Below are positions 55,242 to 64,000 of a DNA stretch of 64,000 bases, in pieces. The DNA comes from Schistocerca nitens. Lineage: Eukaryota; Arthropoda; Insecta; Orthoptera; Acrididae. The stretch lies in the NCBI RefSeq assembly GCF_023898315.1, contig NC_064614.1, positions 1,052,396,432 through 1,052,460,431 on the forward strand, given 5' to 3'. The translations under genes were made by a program, and so were the position numbers. The notes under the pieces are model-generated. The model saw only the letters and a list, made by a program, of their open reading frames with translations. It made no database searches and had not been told where the DNA came from. Position 1 is the stretch's first letter. The number at the start of each line of letters is the position of its first letter.

Positions 55242-56833
55242 TACTGGGAAGTCACCAGCTTGGCTTCTTCAGTGACTTAGATTTGTCTTAAATTTGACTG
55301 TATTTAGAAAAGAAACATTAAAAAACTGAAAATATTTCAGATGAAAACCACAGTTTTAAGATTAAATACAGCCTAGTCAAATAGTATGTCTTGACTGCTC
55401 AATAGCTTTCCTTGAGCGTATTTTCCATTTCCGCCTTCCAAATACGTCTACAACGCACCATGATGAGTTGTACGTGAATCTAAAGATACAGGAATATATG
55501 AGACGGGACTAAGGAAACATGTATCTTATCTACTCCGACTCACTTAGTGTTGTACAGACCCTTAGACAAATGTGCCCAGGGGTAAAAATTCCGTAGGATT
55601 TTCAGGATACTCTTCTCCTGCTGCAACAGCGTGAACAGGATACTGGACGTACTGGTCGAAACGGAAACGAACAGACACAGTAGCCTGGAAGGTTGTATGG
55701 GCGAGAGCGATAAACAGTGCAACGAGTCAGTTTTGTCTATAAGTTCACTGTTGAGCGAGAAGCATGTGGGCTAATGGCAGAAAGAGTAACTGAAGGTGAG
55801 GGACAGTGAACTGAAGCATGAAACCAGCTATCCATCCTTGGTAATCCTCCTGGGCAGATCGAAGTCATACTCAAACACCTCTCTCTATCTAGGGCGATAC
55901 CTTCCGCATGACTCTTTGTTCCTCCTGGAGAAGCGAAAAGTTTGTGGAGTCTCTGGCATGCACTTTTTACTACATCATATATACATGGAAATTTCTTATA
56001 TTATGACGCAGCAGTAAATGCAGCATTGGTTCTGCCCTCTATTTCTGCAGACATCGAATCGTAACATTTTTCAGCTGTCCACCATAGAGCTGAAATTATT
56101 AGGTTGCGGGTTTTACTGTTTTGCAGGGTTGCTGGATTTTCTGCTTTATTATTTTAAATAGGTCACTGCGTTTCGTTTTTATTTACTGTGCTTGTGTCTG
56201 TGTGTGTGCGTGTGTACCTGTTTGGTCCAAAGAGCATTCATTTTATTACACAGACGATACTGAAATGGTTGCGCACGCAAGGAATTCTTTCGAAGCTAGG
56301 TAGTTGGATTCAACGAAGGCTTAGATGGTTCGCATTTAACGAAATCTTGTTGAGTGGCAACGTCAACTATATGTACGGTTTGAAAAATCTTCGAATAAAT
56401 GACCTACTAGATTTTCACTACCACCCAAGCCGGCACTTTGTTGTCAGCTGTGAAGATGGGCACACCAGCGAGCTCCTGGCGTGAGGTGAGCCAGCCTCCT
56501 AAGTGGGTGGTAGGAGGAACTCATTAACGGGGTGCCACAACATCCAGAGGCTGTCCCAGGGCTTTAATTAGCCCCTCATAATTTTTAATGGACCCAACGG
56601 ACAACGTCACCCGTTGACAGGCGAGGAGGCAGCGCGGTAATTACCGTGGCCAGTTTGCCATAATCACTCCTAGTAAATATATTAGGTGGCAGCTGAGGGC
56701 AACCAGGGCTAATCAGAGCAACGTGTGAGAATGCGATAATTACTATAATGCGTGATGACACAGCTTCGACCCTTCGCGCTGTCTGTTCACCTGCCGCCGT
56801 AATATACCACGCAGTGACTTGCCGTGTAGCATT
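55242..56833. other. Unassigned stretch
   Basis: No gene or named repeat seen. A short GT-rich patch lies near 56195-56215. Frames at 55796-56017 and 56188-56484 have no motifs. Confidence 0.5.
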
Positions 56834-56835
56834 TA

Positions 56836-57003
56836 CAGGGTGTTTCAAAAATGACCGGTATATTTGAAACGGCAATAAAAACTAAACGAGCAGCGATAGA
56901 AATACACCGTTTGTTGCAATATGCTTGGGACAACAGTACATTTTCAGGCGGACAATCTTTCGAAATTACAGTAGTTACAATTTTCAACAACAGATGGCGC
57001 TGC
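56836..57003 (+). repeat. Left 168-bp terminal inverted repeat of the mariner-type element
   Basis: Pairs with the complement of 58217-58384. It is much longer than the ~30-bp repeats of classical mariner. Confidence 0.95.
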
Positions 57004-57116
57004 AAGTGATGTGAAAGATATAGAAGACAACGCAGTCTGTGGGTGCGCTATTCTGTACGTCGTCTTTCTGCTGTAAGCGTGTGCTGTTCACAACGTGCAA
57101 GTGTGCTGTAGACAAC

Positions 57117-58136
57117 ATGGTTTATTCCTTAGAACAGAGGATTTTTCTGGTGTTGGAATTCCACCGCCTAGAACACAGTGTTGTTGCAACAAGACGAAGT
57201 TTCCAACGGAGGTTTAATGTAACCAAAGGACCGAAAAGCGATACAATAAAGGATCTGTTTGAAACATTTCAACGGACTGGGAACGTGACGGATGAACGTA
57301 CTGGAAAGGTAGGGCGACCGCGTACAGCAACCACAGAGGGCAACGCGCAGCTAGTGCAGCAGGTGATCCAACAGCGGCCTCGGGTTTCCGTTCGCCGTGT
57401 TGCAGCTGCGGTCCAAATGACGCCAACGTTCACGTATCGTCTCATGCGCCAGAGTTTACACCTCTATCCACACAAAATTCAAACGCGGCAACCCCTCAGC
57501 GCCGCTACCATTGCTGCACGAGAGACATTCGCTAACGATATAGTGCACAGGATTGATGACGGCGATATGCATGTGGGCAGCATTTGGTTTACTGACGAAG
57601 CTTATTTTTACCTGGACGGCTTCGTCAATAAACAGAACTGGCGCATATGGGGAACCGAAAAGCCCCATGTTGCAGTCCCATCGTCCCTGCATCCTCAAAA
57701 AGTACTGGTCTGGGCCGCCATGTCTTCCAAAGGAATCATTGGCCCATTTTTCAGATCCGAAACGATTACTGCATCACGCTATCTGGACATTCTTCGTGAA
57801 TTTGTGGCAGTACAAACTGCCTTAGACGACACTGCGAACACCTCGTGGTTTATTCAAGATGGTGCCCGGCCACATCGCACGGCCGACGTCTTTAATTTCC
57901 TGAATGAATATTTCGATGATCGTGTGATTGCTTTGGGCTATCCGAAACATACAGGAGGCGGCGTGGATTGGCCTCCCTATTCGCCAGACATGAACCCCTG
58001 TGACTTCTTTCTGTGGGGACACTTGAAAGACCAGGTGTACCGCCAGAATCCAGAAACAATTCAACAGCTGAAGCAGTACATCTCATCTGCATGTGAAGCC
58101 ATTCCGCCAGACACGTTGTCAAAGGTTCTCGGGTAA
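57117..58136 (+). CDS. Mariner-type DDD transposase, long open frame with C-terminal frameshift
   Basis: 339 codons from ATG 57117 (MVYSLEQRIF). The GTG 57039 start would only add leader, so I prefer the ATG. The N terminus has two helix-turn-helix regions joined by a GRPRT AT-hook-like motif (66-70). The catalytic part has Asp160 in WFTDEAYFYLDG, Asp248 in FIQDGARPH and Asp296 in NPCDFFLWG, with 47 residues between the last two, because a GYPKHTGGGVD stretch is inserted. LKDQVYRQNPETIQQLK follows as in the family. The frame ends at KVLG; beyond the stop another frame gives RLRHIIATHGGYVENI, the expected C terminus, so a frameshift near 58130 plus a stop remove about 20 residues. It acts in the nucleus at TA targets; activity of this copy is doubtful. 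Confidence 0.88.
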   Translation: MVYSLEQRIFLVLEFHRLEHSVVATRRSFQRRFNVTKGPKSDTIKDLFETFQRTGNVTDERTGKVGRPRTATTEGNAQLVQQVIQQRPRVSVRRVAAAVQMTPTFTYRLMRQSLHLYPHKIQTRQPLSAATIAARETFANDIVHRIDDGDMHVGSIWFTDEAYFYLDGFVNKQNWRIWGTEKPHVAVPSSLHPQKVLVWAAMSSKGIIGPFFRSETITASRYLDILREFVAVQTALDDTANTSWFIQDGARPHRTADVFNFLNEYFDDRVIALGYPKHTGGGVDWPPYSPDMNPCDFFLWGHLKDQVYRQNPETIQQLKQYISSACEAIPPDTLSKVLG

Positions 58137-58216
58137 TTTCATTTAGAGACTACGCCATATTATTGCTACGCATGGTGGATATGTGGAAAATATCGTACTA
58201 TAGAGTTTCCCAGACC

Positions 58217-58384
58217 GCAGCGCCATCTGTTGTTGAAAATTGTAACTACTGTAATTTCGAAAGTTTGTCTGCCTGAAAATGTACTGTTGTCCCAAGCATA
58301 TTGCAACAAACGGTGTATTTCTATCGCTGCTCGTTTAGTTTTTATTGCCGTTTCAAACATACCGGTCATTTTTGAAACACCCTG
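58217..58384 (-). repeat. Right 168-bp terminal inverted repeat of the mariner-type element
   Basis: Complement of 56836-57003. Both inner ends read CAGATGGCGCTGC on the inward strand. Confidence 0.95.
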
Positions 58385-58499
58385 TATGTGTACAAGTAGC
58401 TCTCAAAGCCGAGCGAGATCTGTGATACACGATTATGAATTAAACTAGTACCCCGAGTAAATTGGCATAGCCCTGTAAACGCTTGTTGTAGTGGACTCG

Positions 58500-58855
58500 A
58501 GTTCAAGAAGACATCAGTCTTTCGTCTGTTTTGATATTGCCTTCCACTTTTGCTAATTTTTTTTCTAATATTTGCATCTCTACGTATCTGCTACACCCAA
58601 CATCTTTAGTCATATTCTTTGGATACTCTAGCCTTGGTTGGAATCTACTACTTTTCCTTTTTACTGCTCCTTCTATAGTTAAGCTAGCTGTTCGTGGATG
58701 ATGTCCCGATAATGCTTATTCTGGAAAGCTCCTCATTAGAATTCTTTCCTCCCATATTCGTTTATTGCCTTTTCTTTTCGTAGTATTTAAACATTTTATT
58801 TTTAACATTCTTAGTTAACAGCACATTTTAAATGCTTTCTGGTATTCGTCTGTTC
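58500..58855 (-). mobile_element. RTE-type LINE 3'-end fragment
   Basis: The sequence TGCATCTCTACGTATCTGCT with CACCCAACATC, then TTGGAATCTACTACTTTTCC and TTTACTGCTCC, follows base by base (with decay) the LINE 3' region at 20-300 and 48840-49080. No complete protein block is left. Confidence 0.6.
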
Positions 58856-59210
58856 GGGATCTACTTACGTATAAAATAGGATTAAAAGTATACCTAAATT
58901 CCTATGTAATGTGAAATTGGGCAGAAGGCATCACGGCAGGCGGACCTGTCTATGTAAGAGGAACCGGGGAATAATGCGTTGCCAATAAAGAAGAACTTAT
59001 AGCAAAAATGGTCTCTCAGGAAGCCTCTGAACGTAAATTAGTAATTGGATATCACTTAAGTAATTAATACATAAGGGAATTTCCAACCCTTTTAAAGCCG
59101 GTCAAGTGGGTTGTTGAAAGTTGAATGAAGGTGAGGCGCGAAGGAAGAACCGAAAACTGGCAGATATCAATCCCATGGCCAATCGGAGCACGTGGCGCCT
59201 AGTTTCCGTG
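58856..59210. other. Unassigned stretch
   Basis: Nothing recognisable. Confidence 0.5.
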
Positions 59211-59269
59211 GTTTAAAAATGGTGTGTTGTCGACCTACGTAACGTTAGTAATTTTGGTTCCTACTGGCA

Positions 59270-59899
59270 CCAGCTGTCCAGAGTTAAAATTTCGTGACAC
59301 AATTTTTCTCCATCCTGTATTAGAGGAATTGTTTGGAGACAATTATCGGCAGTTGGCAATTGTTTGTAGACAAACACAGTCACACATTTTTGCTCCAACA
59401 ACGGCATGCACCATGTAATTACTGTTCCTTTTCACGCAACAGTTTTACGCCGACAACGGCATAACCATGTAACTACTGCTTTGCCTTACAATCAGTATAA
59501 CGGTGAAACAGAATCGTTCGTTCGAAATTTCAATGTCGCATGGAGATTCTCTGTTTGTTTCACAAACCGGAGCAGCCGTTAAAGATTTTTTTTCTCCTAG
59601 TCCTTCAAATGGTTAAATTGGCTACGAACGCTATTAGACGTCATCAATCCCCTATACTTAGAACTACTTAAACCTAACTAACCTAAAGATACACACACAT
59701 CCATGCCCGAGGTAGGATTCGATCCTGCGACCGTAGCAGCACCGCGGTCCCGGGCTGAAGCGCCTAGAACCTCTCGGCCACAGCGGCCGATCCTCCTAGT
59801 CCTCCTTGCTTCACGACAGGAAACTGCGGCAGAATAATTAAGCGGTCATTGTCACCGTACTCTGTTACATCTTCTATTGCCACCACAGAAACCTTTCAC
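59270..59899 (+). pseudogene. Ty3/gypsy integrase fragment, plus strand, split by a SINE
   Basis: CAGTTTTACGCCGACAACGG encodes QFYADNG of the integrase core; the frame then shifts, and the third frame gives HVTTALPYNQYNGETESFVR, containing N-G-E-T-E with the catalytic Glu. MEILCLFHKPEQPLK follows. The 59605-59792 SINE interrupts it, and homology to the minus-strand copy at 62.5-62.75 kb resumes after the SINE (CTTCACGACAGGAAACTGCG). The catalytic Asp region upstream is not clear. A partial second copy of the NNGMHHV stretch precedes it at 59390-59440. Confidence 0.75.
59605..59792 (-). mobile_element. tRNA-headed SINE, head type A, inside a gypsy fragment
   Basis: Minus-strand copy with the perfect 11-bp duplication CTCCTAGTCCT (59594-59604, 59793-59803). 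Core and head carry more substitutions than average. Confidence 0.92.
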
Positions 59900-60651
59900 T
59901 CGTTACAAGTTTCGATTTGGCACAATAACTTCTTGCTAATAAATTGACACTTGTGGGAACGCTTCAGGCCAACTGAAAAGAGATACCAAAAGAAACGTTA
60001 CCATCAAAACAGAGGCGTCCATTATCGGCAATTTTTGAGTATGTACAGAAAATTGTTGTAGCTTTGTACGTTCCTACACAAAATAAATCATTCATTTTGT
60101 TGTCTGCTATATACCAAACATTTGATGTAACTGAGCATGAGCACAACAACCTGAAATAACAATTTTCTACAACTTAACAAAGTCAGGAGTTGATACAAAT
60201 GTTAAGATGGCTAGACGTTATTCAGTGAAACGTGGAACTAGAAAATGGTCACTTGCTGTATTTTTTAATATACTAGATTTAGCTTGTGTCAATGCTTCGA
60301 TCTGTATTGTAAATTTTTACATGATATGAGAAATAAAAAACCAAGAAGGGAATTCCTGTCAGAACTAGGAAAAGAGCTAGTCAATCCTCGCGTTGAACGA
60401 CGAATCCTATCACCCCAGTGCAGAACACAATGCATTCGCTCGGCAATAATATCGTCAGGCTTCAAGGACCTTTCAAAGGAGTAACAACACGGTAACCAGG
60501 AAGCCGCTGTTCCAAATCTCAAAAAAAAAAAAAAAAAAAAAAAAGTGTAATTCCTGCCCAAGTTCAAAGGAGAAGGAAGCGAATCAACAATGTAATGTGT
60601 GTTTTGTAATGATTGTTCGTCATATGACACAGAGAGGGAGTAAAGTGTAAT
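59900..60651 (+). pseudogene. piggyBac-type transposase, C-terminal half
   Basis: The frame with SFDLAQ, LTLVGTLQAN and KEIPKETLPSKQRRPLS matches the piggyBac block after the second catalytic Asp. A shift leads to EITIFYNLTKSGVDTNVKM, whose GVD (Asp at 60192-60194) is the third catalytic Asp, then RRYSVKRGTRKWSLAVFFNI and LDLACVNAS. Next is KPRREFLSELGKELVNPRV. After an A24 tract (60521-60544) the last frame gives CNSCPSS and CNVCF and a later His, a plausible remnant of the C-terminal cysteine-rich domain, ending at TAA 60649-60651. At least three frame changes and internal stops occur; the N-terminal half, with the first two catalytic Asp, was not found. Confidence 0.8.
60521..60544 (+). 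repeat. A24 homopolymer within the piggyBac reading region
   Basis: Falls between the ELGKELV block and the cysteine-rich domain, where lysine codons are expected. It probably grew by slippage from AAA/AAG codons rather than being an integrated poly(A) tail, because coding similarity continues on its far side. Confidence 0.85.
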
Positions 60652-60659
60652 AAAACTCC

Positions 60660-61640
60660 TTTTAAATCATATTAGACATACCATTAATAGAATACAGTAT
60701 TGTTCCATAGTGTGTGGGTTATGAATATTTTATGTCAAAAATAATTTTTGGAACTAAGCAAAATATGTTTTCATATTTCTAACAAATGTAGTAAATAATT
60801 ACAACTTATATGTAAATTATATTAAGAAATAACGGAGTTGTAATATCAAGATCATGCATATGTTTATCGATAAATTATGAATACTTTTGTGGACATATTT
60901 CAAATTTTATCGCCATCAAGTTGCTTAATCACGCTGGGATCAAAAAACACCCCAGGCATATAATATGTTTTTCGAGAGCTGATACCATGTGGGGATTAAA
61001 CATAACTATTAACTATGATAACTGACGGAGATATGCTGCAATCAGGTGAAGATTAATCCACTGTAAATATTCTTAACATTAATTAGATCTATGAACACAC
61101 ATGCAATAACACCTAAATAAAAATTTAGATCTAAAATTGCAGGCACCTTGCCTCTTTATCTCTTAATTGTTACTATTAACCAAAACAACTGATACACAAT
61201 TGTGTGAACACTAGCCAGAAGTGCATAACAATTTGGGCTTCCGACCAAGCATTATCGTTTTGCTTGCGTGGCCCCGACCACAAAAAGGTTTCAGGACTTC
61301 ACATACCGACCCATCTGTTAGCAGGAGACTCGGTAGCGCGGTATTTGCCGTAGTAACCCTAGATTTAATTCGAAAGGAGATCATGCAAATATCGCAACAC
61401 ACATAAAATATTAGTTCATTTTAGTTCAGTTTTAATATCAAATTCTCAACTTAGATGTCTTCCTCGTCCAGTTGAAAAACAATATATATTTGCTATTGTC
61501 GCAGAGTACAAGAAACGCTTTATGCTTGACGAGCACAGCAGGAAAATCACCTTTCTTAAATTTAAACTTTGACACACAGTTAATTCTAAGTAATAACAAA
61601 ACAAGCTTTGTCACATCTGAACTATATTGTTGTCGCAGCC
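60660..61640. other. AT-rich stretch after the piggyBac fragment
   Basis: Probably includes the non-coding right end of the piggyBac element, but I could not fix a TTAA-flanked end; GGGGATTAAAC near 60994 is a weak candidate. No gene seen. Confidence 0.4.
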
Positions 61641-61689
61641 TTCATTCACGAGTGAGCTGAGTGAGCGGCTCATCGCTCTGTTAAGAAGT

Positions 61690-63345
61690 CGCTTGGAAGC
61701 GGTGGTGTATAGAACCCTTTGAGTGCGTGTCTTCTCGTTGTGGCTGCATACGGCAGCGACGTGTCAGTTTGTGATGGTATCGTGAGGTATCGACTGTAAC
61801 CTAGGAGCGCGCTCTTTGGACAACACCACGTTCCTGTACCCTCCCCCGTCCTCCAAGCTTCCACGCCGTCATTATGTAGTGCTAAATCACGTGACACCGA
61901 CGGAGATAGGGAGGCTTGAATCCAGACGTAGATGAAGAGACAGGGAATGTAGCTTCGGCCGATGGCAGTTCCGTGTCCGCTCTCCAGTGTCAAACTTGTG
62001 AGTGACGAGGAAGAGCATAGCTGGTCACAGGGTGCACGCCTGCATCCAGAGACGCGGACACTGTGTTCGGAAGCGGAGCAGGCGGAATTCCAGGGGCGTA
62101 ATGATGGCTGTCTGGGGCGGTGCCTTCACAGACAAGTCTGGCGGCGATTCTTCGACTGCGGCGGCTGCGGTGCGACATCGATTTCCTTCACCACGGTAAG
62201 GACAGTGCCGACTGCGACGGGCGGACAACTGCTGTTGCGGACCCAGCAGCGTGCCGGGTCTGTGGGTGAAAATTCTGTGGCAGAATCACTTACATAAGAG
62301 CATTGCAATTTGTTCTGGTGACGCCAGTGCAGGCCCGATGGACCTTGAACGACGTAACACGAACGACTCAATAGTGATGTGATGTCACCGTGCTCTCTAC
62401 GCTGTTTCGTGCCAGAAAGGTTAAGGAAGCTTTATTCTGGGGTTACAACATTATCTAACGCGGCAAAGTGAAAACGCTTTCTGTGGTGGCCACAGAGAAT
62501 GTAACAAAGTATGCTCACGATAACCGTTTAATAATTCTGCCGGGAATTTCCTGTCAAGACGCATGGAGCAGTAGGAGGAATGAAAAATCTTTAAGGCCTG
62601 CTACCGTTTCTGGAATGAACAGGGTATCTCCATGCGACCTATGAAAATTCGAACGAGCCATTCAGTGTCAGCGCTAGACTGAGGGTAAAACAGAGCAGTA
62701 GTTACATGGTTATGCCGTTGTCGGCGCAAAACTGTTGGAACACGGCTGTCGTGAACTGTGGGCCGTTATTTCAGACAAGAACCTCAGGAAGACCTTCGGG
62801 ACAAAAAACAGAGGACAAGCTGCGGAGTATGTCTTAGGTACTACAAATGCAAATTTAGTGTGGCGGCTACCACCAACAACCACTGTGTGTTCCAAAAGAG
62901 ACCCGTGTTATCAACGTGTACGTACTGCCGTGGTCTGTAGAGAAGTGGCTACTGACAAAAATGTTGCAGTGGAGCGGACTGATGCTCAGCACAACCGTTG
63001 CAACGACAGATCATTTGCTGAATCTGGGCCTACCAAGTACAACGACGTAGGTCGAGTTCCTTTGTGCGAACTACGCCACAGTGACAGAGATCCACCAAAG
63101 ACAACACTCTCCGCTGCAGGAAATGAGGAAGTACAACCCGTGCAACCTCATTCTCTGTAGGCAACAGCAGAACACCTGATGGCACGGATTGTACGTGACG
63201 AGACAGAAGGTAAAAACATCCCACTCGTTGAGGAATTTCTTTCGCACCACTTGACCACTTCAAACGAAGTATTTCATCGCCCCAGTTAACAGAACTCCTG
63301 AAGATACGCATTGACTGTGGATATTGTATCACAGGCACAGTCCCT
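61690..63345 (-). pseudogene. Ty3/gypsy pol C-terminal region (integrase), minus strand
   Basis: Reading down the minus strand: SGVLLLPTENEVARVVLPHF with SLVDLCHCGVVRTKEL (spacer and zinc region, 63030-63200); LLEHTVVVGGSRHTKFAFVV (63-62.8 kb, around the first catalytic Asp); then GLPEVLV-NNGPQFTTAVFQQ and FCADNGITM (62.7 kb, where the second Asp of S-D-N-G reads as stop-Asn). The C-terminal domain appears as CYVVQGPSGLHWRHQNKLQ (about 62.3 kb). A GC-rich Pro/Arg-rich tail follows to about 61.7 kb. Frameshifts and stops are common. LTRs were not recognised. The polymerase part would lie at higher coordinates but is replaced by a Tc1 element. Confidence 0.78.
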
Positions 63346-63368
63346 TTGACTGTACAGAAATGCCACTA

Positions 63369-64000
63369 AACCCGCCCAAAGATGTAAACAACCATGTATG
63401 GAGCAGCGCCTATTAGACGGAGGGGTCCGACAGCTGATCAATTCTAGTCATTCCACCAGGAAGGAGGTACACGGCTCGTGTTGCCTGTAGTTCAACCATG
63501 CCTAGACTGTCAATACCGCGGTTTGATAGCGTTCGCATTGTTACCTTGTGCCAGGAAGAGCTCTCAACAAGGGGAGTGTCCAGGTGTCTCGGAGTGAACC
63601 AAAGCGATGTTTTTGGGACATGGAGGAGATACAGAGAGACAGGCCGCCCAAGGGCTACTACCGCAGTGGATGACCGCTACCTACGGATTATGGCTCGGAG
63701 GAACCCTGGCATCATCGCCACCATGTTGTATAATGCTTTTCATGAAGTCGTGCAGCGACTCAAACTGTGCGCTGTAGGCTGCATGATGCGCAACTTCACT
63801 TCCGACTTCCAAGGCGAGGGCCATCATTGCAACCACGACACAATGCGGCGCGATACAGATGTGTCCATCAAGATGTCGAATGGACCGCTCAGGATTGTCA
63901 TCACATTCTCTTCACCAATGAGTGTGGCATAAGTCTTCAACCAGACAATCGTTGGAGACTTGTTTGGAGGCAACCCTACCAGGCTGAACGCCTTGGACAT
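63369..64000 (+). mobile_element. Tc1-like element, left part (cut by window end)
   Basis: Probable start after TA 63367-63368 (AACCCGCCCAAAGATGTAAA), followed by a ~130-bp leader and the transposase. The right end lies beyond the window, so the terminal repeat cannot be confirmed. Confidence 0.6.
63498..64000 (+). pseudogene. Tc1-like transposase, N-terminal part, damaged and cut by window end
   Basis: ATG 63498 opens 144 codons: FDSVRIVTLCQEELSTRGVS and RCLGVNQSDV form the first helix-turn-helix, and GRPRATTAVDDRYLRIMARR leads into the second. About ten residues normally preceding GRPR are missing. Frameshifts near 63735 and later spoil the second half; TAA follows at 63930. After it, VFNQTIVGDLFGGNPTRLNA in another frame resembles the R-x-x-V-W-R-R-P-G zone after the first Asp. 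Different family from the 45.8 kb transposase. Confidence 0.75.

Larger units (their letters stand above)
56836..58384 (+). mobile_element. Mariner-type element with 168-bp terminal inverted repeats
   Basis: Starts and ends with CAGGGTGTTTCAAAAATGAC on each strand and is flanked by TA (56834-56835, 58385-58386). The inverted repeats run 56836-57003 and 58217-58384 and differ at only a few bases (for example GGCGGACAAT against GGCAGACAAA). Total length is 1,549 bp. The transposase frame is on the plus strand. High repeat identity and an almost open frame suggest a young copy. Confidence 0.95.

Noticed and set aside
57039..57116. Upstream GTG extension of the mariner-type transposase
   Set aside because: It encodes cysteine-rich leader without family similarity; the ATG at 57117 directly precedes the helix-turn-helix domain.

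Overview
This looks like a piece of a large, repeat-rich arthropod nuclear genome, most likely an orthopteran (grasshopper or locust). The reasons are a moderately AT-rich background, no operons or dense coding, and many copies of a tRNA-headed SINE with a common core that I associate with Schistocerca-type genomes. The species call is inference. I found no convincing host protein-coding gene. Every open frame I could recognise belongs to a transposable element, and most are broken.

Layout. 1-1.7 kb: an RTE-type LINE relic (minus), a mariner relic and a SINE. 4.3-6.0 kb: a retroelement-like non-coding block with a G20 tract and an array of GGCCTTCAGCC-type motifs. 6.3-11.5 kb: SINEs, one nested in another, and an RTE-like relic. 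14.8-18.1 kb: a complete Transib DNA transposon (RAG1-like transposase superfamily) with 5-bp CGGCG target duplications, terminal repeats starting CACAGTG, and a lightly damaged transposase. 20.9-25.7 kb: a long-direct-repeat element with a gag-like frame fused to an integrase remnant. 29.4-30.7 kb: a large inverted repeat built from 133-bp tandem units of a mariner-type transposase start. 33.5-38.8 kb: a Tc1 relic, a DD41D mariner and another mariner-type relic. 42.8-48.5 kb: a CR1-like LINE carrying an almost perfect Tc1 element whose tip carries a SINE. 48.7-52.3 kb: a long RTE-type LINE (minus). 53.3-53.95 kb: a 5S-rRNA-derived SINE between TA microsatellites, then a GT microsatellite. 54.5-55.1 kb: a possible Jockey-like relic. 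56.8-58.4 kb: a mariner-type element with 168-bp inverted repeats. 59.4-63.3 kb: two Ty3/gypsy integrase fragments in opposite orientations around a piggyBac C-terminal half. 63.4 kb to the end: a Tc1 start cut by the window edge.

The elements do not form a pathway; they form a record of insertions. Three nests can be read to the base: SINE in Tc1 tip in CR1, SINE in SINE, and mariner in an older repeat. Target-site duplications define 15 tRNA-headed SINE copies. The most notable objects are the Transib element, the transposase-derived inverted tandem array (a possible small-RNA hairpin source), the head-swapped SINE families and the 5S-derived SINE. All identities come from reading motifs by eye; no search or alignment program was run.
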